A stretch of 64,000 nucleotides of DNA from Azospirillum griseum (GTDB taxonomy: Bacteria; Pseudomonadota; Alphaproteobacteria; Azospirillales; Azospirillaceae): contig NZ_RXMA01000008.1 of NCBI RefSeq assembly GCF_003966125.1, forward strand, positions 62,001 to 126,000. Reading direction: 5' to 3'. Positions 60,101-64,000 of this stretch are shown here, in pieces. Below the pieces are notes generated by a model. That model was not told the DNA's origin. It worked only from the letters and a program-made list of their open reading frames with translations, and made no database searches. The first letter of the stretch is position 1. Every line of letters starts with the position of its first letter. A program made the translations under genes and the position numbers.

Positions 60101-62417
60101 CGACGTCGCGCTGGACGCGCCGTCGGTCATCCGTCCGCGCAGCCGCCTGGATGTGGGTGTGACGGTGAAGCCGACCCGCGCGGGTGGCGCGGCGGAGGAT
60201 GTCTATGTGACGCTCGCCGCCGTCGATGAGGGCATCTTGCGCCTGACCGACTTCGCCAGCCCGCAGCCGGCCAAGCATTTCTACGGCAAGCGCCGCCTGG
60301 GCCTGGACATCCGCGACGATTACGGCCGCCTGATCGACGCCATGGACGGGTCGTTTGGGGCGCTGCGCCAGGGCGGCGATTCCGGCGGCATCGGCCTGCC
60401 GGTGGTTCCCTTCACCGTGGTGTCGCTGTTCCAGGGTCCGGTCAAGCTCGGGCCGGACGGGACCGCCCGCATCGGCTTCGACGTGCCCGACTTCAACGGC
60501 GAATTGCGGCTGATGGCGGTGGCCTACAGCCGCAGCCGGGTCGGATCGGCGGCGGGGCCGGTGACGGTGCGCGACCCGCTGGTCGCCGACGCCATCCTGC
60601 CGCGCTTCCTCGCCCCCGGCGACGAAAGCCGGGTGACGCTGTCGCTGCACAATGTGGAGGCCGCCGCCGGAACCTACGCCGTCACCGTCACCGCGCGCGA
60701 CGCCGTGGCGGTGGAGGGTGGCGCGCTGTCGGTTCCGCTGGCCAAGGGCGAACGCAAGACGCTGGTGCTGCCGCTGAAGGGCGTGGGCGCTGGCGTCGGC
60801 AAGGTGACGTTGTCGGTGGCGGGGGCCGGGTCGGGGGCGGACGCGCTGGCGCTGTCGCACGATTACGCCATCACCGTCCGCCCGGCCCGCGCGGTGGACA
60901 CGCAGTTCATCACCCGGCAGGTTCCGCCCGGTGAAACCATGCGTTTCAGCGCCGCCGACCTTGCCGCCTATGTGCCGGGAACGACGGGCTGGTCGGTCAG
61001 CTTCAGCAACGCCCCGCCCTTTGACATCGGCGGCATCCTGCGGGCGCTGGACCGCTACCCGCTGGGGTGCCTGGAGCAGACGGTCAGCCGCGCTCTGCCG
61101 CTGCTGGCGGTGCGCGATGTGGAATTGGCGCTGGGGACCGACCGCAAGCCCGACGACAGCCTGGATGGCCGGGTGCAGCAGGCGGTGTCGCGCACGCTCG
61201 ACAAGCAGCGCTACGACGGGGCCTTTGGCCTGTGGAGCGCGCAGAGCGAGGCCGATGGCTGGCTGACCGCCTACGCCACCGAATTCCTGATCCGCGCCAA
61301 GCAAAAGGGCAACCCGGTCCCCGACAAGCCGCTGAACGACGCGCTGGGCTGGCTGCGCCAGCGCGCCATCGCCTCGGCCAGCGAGCCGGAGGCGATGGCG
61401 GTCCGCGCCTATGCCCTGCACACGCTGGCGCTGGCCGGGGTGTCGCTGCCGGGTCCGGCGCGCTATCTGCACGACACCGCCATCGACAAGCTGCCGACCC
61501 CGCTGGCCAAGGGGCAGTTGGGGGCGGCGCTGGCGCGGATGGGTGATGGCGAGCGGGCGGCGAGCGCCTTCGACTCCGCCGTCGGTCATCTCGCCCGCAA
61601 CGAGTGGGCCGCCGATTACGGCTCCACCCTGCGCGACGCGGCGGCCCTGATCGTGCTGGCGTCCGAAGTCGGCATGACCGGCAAGCGGCTGCCCGCGCTG
61701 CTGGACCGGCTGCCCGCCTCCGAACTGGCCGCCAACCGCACCAACACGCAGGAACAGGCCTGGGCGGTGCTAGCGGCGGATGCCCTGCTGCGCGGCGCGC
61801 CCGCCGGTGTCACCGTCACCCTGCCGGGCGGGGAACGGCGCAACGGTTCGCGCGTCGATCTTCGGCCGACGCTGGCGCAACTGTCCGCCGGTCTGCCGGT
61901 GGTCAACAGCGGGTCCGCCCCGCTGTGGCAGGCGGTGTCGGTGTCGGGCGTGCCGACCGCGCCGCAACCCGCTGCGCGGGAGGGGCTGCGCATCAAGCGC
62001 AATTTCTTCACCCGCAAGGGCGAGCCGCTGAATCTCGACACCATCCGGCAGAACGACGTGTTCGTCGTGGTGCTGGAGGGGGAGGCGAACACCAAGCTGT
62101 TCCACCAGACCGCCGTCACCCATCCGCTGCCCGCCGGGTGGGAGATTGAGAACGCCAAGCTGGGGGCGGGCGGAACCGCCGATCTGCCGTGGCTGGACCA
62201 GTTGACCGTTCCCAACAGCGCCGAATCGCGCGACGACCGCTTCGTCGCCGCGCTGGACCTGACGGAGGATCAGGCGCGCTTCAAGCTGGCCTTCATCGTC
62301 CGCGCCATCACGCCGGGCGTCTATGAGCTGCCGGGCGCGTCGGTGGAGGACATGTACAAGCCGCGCTTCTTCGCCCGTCAGGCGGTTGGGCGGATCACCG
62401 TGCATCCGGCGGAGTGA
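57177..62417 (+). CDS. Bacterial alpha-2-macroglobulin family protein
   Basis: 1746 residues, a large periplasmic protease trap. A signal peptide (RRFLAVVWIAVAWLVLAVGSQAVA) is followed by repeated macroglobulin-type domains. The thioester motif is CLEQ at 1298-1301 within GCLEQTVSRALP; the Cys-Gln bond traps attacking proteases. The terpenoid-cyclase-like helical domain and receptor-type end follow. No lipobox is seen, so it is probably not lipid-anchored, unlike E. coli YfhM. The ATG at 57177 is preferred to 57069. pbpC follows with a gap of four bases, the standard pairing with PBP1C. Confidence 0.93.
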   Translation: MRRFLAVVWIAVAWLVLAVGSQAVADSSYSVPNWVDTKLYVGTLMAKAPPQPNPQVSDAALKQARAALARKDGAAAVPKFEQAIINGAASPSVWLELSAAWMALPTPNKDRALQSAVQAGMNDPKDDERVATLLRVASLMDEAFGKPDEAAKALGAIRAMGDKLEPGTLDALAPKLEERWIALRRKAGLTLRDVTVNSDDAVARVCFQFNDRLSTRKGLRFDDYVRVEPPTKLSVDARDNTLCLRGVNHGSSYTVTLRQGLPGEDGVEQKADETQRVRVPDRAPLVAFKGSAFILPRSGPDGVPVMSVNADKLLITVYRVPDRGLVASRMDGQLFRDVSGRTAETISDLYGERLWTGTLEVKGERNRQTLSALPFRQAVGDQPRPGLYAITAKPADVEPGNEWNDIATQWVLVSDIGLTSLRGADGLTVFARSYATAKPLAGVEIALVANNNAEIARATTDELGRVRFAPGLLKTGGNTPNMVMAYHGTDYAMQDLLNAAFDLSDRGVGGRAAPGPMDAFVYTDRGVYRQGETVNLSILLRDDKTDAVENFPLTVKILRPSGTEYFSGPLTAQAAGGYSLPLSLSRTAPLGGWQVEIYSDPKGAPIGSGGFQVEDFVPVKLALDLTPGGTFLVPGKPFEVVANGRFLYGPPAAGLGGTAEVAIQPDPTPYPTHKDYRFGRVQDSVDSKLDTLEFPTTDAQGQSRVAVTVPSLPDTSRPLRAEIRVSLSEPGGRPVHKAVTVPIRAKSHAIGLRPHFSDGRIGEGQEAGFDLVTLAPDGTPIATPGLSWELLEERVSYQWFRQHGRYSYNAVTRSVAISSGTIAALADKPVTLALGRRDFGRYRIEVTDKAAGVATSYRFSAGWQSEDSSGNTPDKLEIATDKPAYSPGDTARVRITPPFAGEVLLTVATDRLFEARNLTVPADGLTVEVPVNAAWGPGAYVTATVFRPPVVGKERQPVRAVGVAWVGIDPAVRTLDVALDAPSVIRPRSRLDVGVTVKPTRAGGAAEDVYVTLAAVDEGILRLTDFASPQPAKHFYGKRRLGLDIRDDYGRLIDAMDGSFGALRQGGDSGGIGLPVVPFTVVSLFQGPVKLGPDGTARIGFDVPDFNGELRLMAVAYSRSRVGSAAGPVTVRDPLVADAILPRFLAPGDESRVTLSLHNVEAAAGTYAVTVTARDAVAVEGGALSVPLAKGERKTLVLPLKGVGAGVGKVTLSVAGAGSGADALALSHDYAITVRPARAVDTQFITRQVPPGETMRFSAADLAAYVPGTTGWSVSFSNAPPFDIGGILRALDRYPLGCLEQTVSRALPLLAVRDVELALGTDRKPDDSLDGRVQQAVSRTLDKQRYDGAFGLWSAQSEADGWLTAYATEFLIRAKQKGNPVPDKPLNDALGWLRQRAIASASEPEAMAVRAYALHTLALAGVSLPGPARYLHDTAIDKLPTPLAKGQLGAALARMGDGERAASAFDSAVGHLARNEWAADYGSTLRDAAALIVLASEVGMTGKRLPALLDRLPASELAANRTNTQEQAWAVLAADALLRGAPAGVTVTLPGGERRNGSRVDLRPTLAQLSAGLPVVNSGSAPLWQAVSVSGVPTAPQPAAREGLRIKRNFFTRKGEPLNLDTIRQNDVFVVVLEGEANTKLFHQTAVTHPLPAGWEIENAKLGAGGTADLPWLDQLTVPNSAESRDDRFVAALDLTEDQARFKLAFIVRAITPGVYELPGASVEDMYKPRFFARQAVGRITVHPAE

Positions 62418-62421
62418 CCGG

Positions 62422-64000
62422 GTGGGGGGTGTCCGGTCCCGTCTGTGGTCCCGTTTGCGGTCCAGCCTGTGGCCTTGGCCGCGCGGCGCGGGCATCGGTC
62501 CGCGCCGTCGGCTGAGGGCGTTGTTGGCCGTTGGCGGCTTGGTGGCGTTGATGGGGGTTGGGTGTGGGGTTGGGCTGACGCTCGACCGGCTGTTCCCGCC
62601 GCCGCTCGACCGGCTGGCCGACCGGTCGGTGACGGTGGTGGACCGCAACGGGGAGCCGTTGCGCGTCTTCACCAACGGGGCCGGGGCGTGGCGGCTGCCG
62701 GTGGACCCGGACGCCGTCGCCCCGCTCTTCGTCGATCTGCTGCTGGCCTATGAGGACCGGCGGTTCTGGTCGCATGGCGGGGTGGATCCGCTCGCCCTGC
62801 TGCGGGCGCTGGGGCAGAATCTGGGGGCGGGCCGCGTGGTGTCGGGGGCGTCCACCCTGACCATGCAGGTCGCCCGCCTGCTGGAGCCGCGCCCGCGCAC
62901 CCTGTCGGCCAAGCTGATCGAGGCGGCGCGCGCCCTGCAATTGGAATGGCGGTACGACAAGCGCGCGATCCTGGGCATGTATCTGACGCTGGCCCCCTAT
63001 GGCGGCAATGTGGAGGGGGTGCGCGCGGCCTCCCTGACCCTGTTCGGCAAACCGCCGACGGAGCTGGACGCGGCGGAAGCCGCCCTGCTGGTGGCGCTGC
63101 CGCAATCGCCCAGCCGTCTGCGCGCCGACCGTTTTCCCGACCGGGCGCGGGCGGCGCGCGACAAGGTGCTCGACCGTGCGGTGCAGGCGGGGGCGCTGTC
63201 GGCCAAGGCGGCGGCGGAGGCGCGGACGGAGCCGGTCCCCGCCGCGCGCCAGCCCTTGCCCGCCGCCGCCGCCCATCTGGCCGACGCGCTGCGGGCGCGC
63301 CGCCCCGGCGACACGCGGTTGGCCACCACGCTGGACGGCGGTCTGCAACGCGCGGTGGAGGCGCTGGCCCGGCGGGAGATGGACAACCTGCACCCGCGCG
63401 CCGGTCTGGCGGCGCTGGTGGTGGACAACCGAACCCGCGCTGTTCTGGCCTATCTCGGCAGCCCCGACCCGCTGGACCACGACCGGCTGGGTCCGATCGA
63501 CATGGTGCGTGCGGTGCGGTCCCCCGGATCGGCGCTGAAGCCCTTCATTTACGGGTTGGGCTTTGACGATGGCCTGATCCATCCGTTGACCCAGGTGTCG
63601 GACGTCTCCACCCGCTTTGGCGACTACGCCCCGCGCAACTTCGACCGGGGCTTCACCGGTGACTTGACGATTGAGGAGGCGTTGCAACGCTCGCTCAACA
63701 TCCCGGCGGTGCTGGTGCTGGACAAGGTGGGGCCGCTGCGCTTCGCCGACGCCCTGCGCCGGGCGGGCGCGCGGCTGGTGCTGCCCAGTCGCAGCACGGT
63801 GCCGGGGCTGCCGGTGGCCCTGGGCGGGGCGTCGATCAACCTGTGGGACATGGCGACGCTGTACAGCGGCTTGGCGCGTGGCGGTCTGGTCGCCCCCCTG
63901 CGGGTGCAGCCGGAGGAGCCGGACGCGGCGGGGGTGCGCTTTCTGTCGCCGGTCGCCGCCCAACAGGTCCGCGCGATTCTGGAGGGCGCGCCGCCGCCGC
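62422..64000 (+). CDS. pbpC: Penicillin-binding protein 1C (partial, runs off the window)
   Basis: Bifunctional murein synthase; 526 codons are in the window without a stop. A signal anchor (LLAVGGLVALMGVGCGVGL) near 42-60 precedes the glycosyltransferase domain with YEDRRFWSHGGVDPLA and GASTLTMQVARLL. The transpeptidase domain has SALK (active-site Ser in SPGSALKPFIYGLG) and RSLNIPAVLVLD. The start is GTG at 62422, chosen because GGAG lies about nine bases upstream and because it is in frame with no ATG nearby. PBP1C commonly follows alpha-2-macroglobulin, and the two are thought to act in envelope repair and defence. Confidence 0.93.
   Translation, partial: MGGVRSRLWSRLRSSLWPWPRGAGIGPRRRLRALLAVGGLVALMGVGCGVGLTLDRLFPPPLDRLADRSVTVVDRNGEPLRVFTNGAGAWRLPVDPDAVAPLFVDLLLAYEDRRFWSHGGVDPLALLRALGQNLGAGRVVSGASTLTMQVARLLEPRPRTLSAKLIEAARALQLEWRYDKRAILGMYLTLAPYGGNVEGVRAASLTLFGKPPTELDAAEAALLVALPQSPSRLRADRFPDRARAARDKVLDRAVQAGALSAKAAAEARTEPVPAARQPLPAAAAHLADALRARRPGDTRLATTLDGGLQRAVEALARREMDNLHPRAGLAALVVDNRTRAVLAYLGSPDPLDHDRLGPIDMVRAVRSPGSALKPFIYGLGFDDGLIHPLTQVSDVSTRFGDYAPRNFDRGFTGDLTIEEALQRSLNIPAVLVLDKVGPLRFADALRRAGARLVLPSRSTVPGLPVALGGASINLWDMATLYSGLARGGLVAPLRVQPEEPDAAGVRFLSPVAAQQVRAILEGAPPP

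Noticed and set aside
57114-61589. A 1491-residue open frame on the minus strand
   Set aside because: It is a shadow of the alpha-2-macroglobulin gene: composition is dominated by Arg, Gly, Gln and His and shows no family, as expected from the reverse strand of GC-rich coding DNA.

Overview
The window is GC-rich, densely coded DNA from an alphaproteobacterium, most likely of the Rhodospirillales (Azospirillum-like). The clues are a complete nuoA-N operon with separate nuoC and nuoD, followed by birA, coaX, RNase J, methylmalonyl-CoA epimerase, a DUF1467 membrane protein, short alpha-type ProS, LolC/LolD and DnaE in the order typical of alphaproteobacterial chromosomes, plus an ATP12-family F1-ATPase assembly chaperone. 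It is a chromosomal core region with small accessory insertions. No CRISPR array, insertion sequence, integrase or rRNA was seen.

Layout. 1-6526: end of a lipoprotein gene, an RsmB/NOP rRNA methyltransferase, leucyl aminopeptidase pepA, DNA polymerase III chi (holC), a DsbA-family oxidoreductase and four small proteins of unknown function. 6548-6803: a consensus-like promoter, tRNA-Asp(GTC) and its terminator. 7044-21484: the 14-gene respiratory complex I operon, including a NuoL with a 36-residue His/Asp-rich insert. 21495-25542: birA-coaX-rnj-mce-DUF1467. 25543-27411: a stretch holding two hairpins, a possible small RNA or leader peptide, an orphan gene and a secreted protein. 27555-31949: proS, a two-gene phage-like cassette bounded by terminators, then lolC-lolD. 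32075-37576: an accessory block (dienelactone hydrolase, iron alcohol dehydrogenase, EamA transporter, lipoprotein, single-heme cytochrome-like protein) lying between lolD and dnaE, which are usually neighbours. 37794-44493: dnaE, a DUF429-like RNase H-fold protein and a TPR plus GT41 glycosyltransferase. 44501-49706: an isochorismatase-fold protein lacking its usual cysteine, then crcB, an RluC-type pseudouridine synthase, a HAD phosphatase and an ATP12 chaperone that overlap end to end, then a sensor histidine kinase. 49738-53471 (minus strand): arfB, rsmA, a secreted protein coupled to an alpha/beta hydrolase, and a lytic transglycosylase. 53733-64000: moeA, a YeiH-type exporter with a LysR regulator, then an alpha-2-macroglobulin lipid-free secreted protein and the start of penicillin-binding protein 1C.

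How the genes work together. Complex I is the bioenergetic core and is made as one unit with many 4-11 base overlaps. The cofactor and RNA genes behind it form a conserved housekeeping tail. rsmA, arfB, rluC and the RsmB-like enzyme serve ribosome maturation or rescue. The macroglobulin and PBP1C pair, the transglycosylase and LolCD serve the cell envelope. I see no large undescribed multi-gene system. The most worthwhile leads are the candidate small RNA or leader at about 25740-25884, the His/Asp loop in NuoL, the phage-like cassette between proS and lolC, and the orphan gene at 26060-26959.
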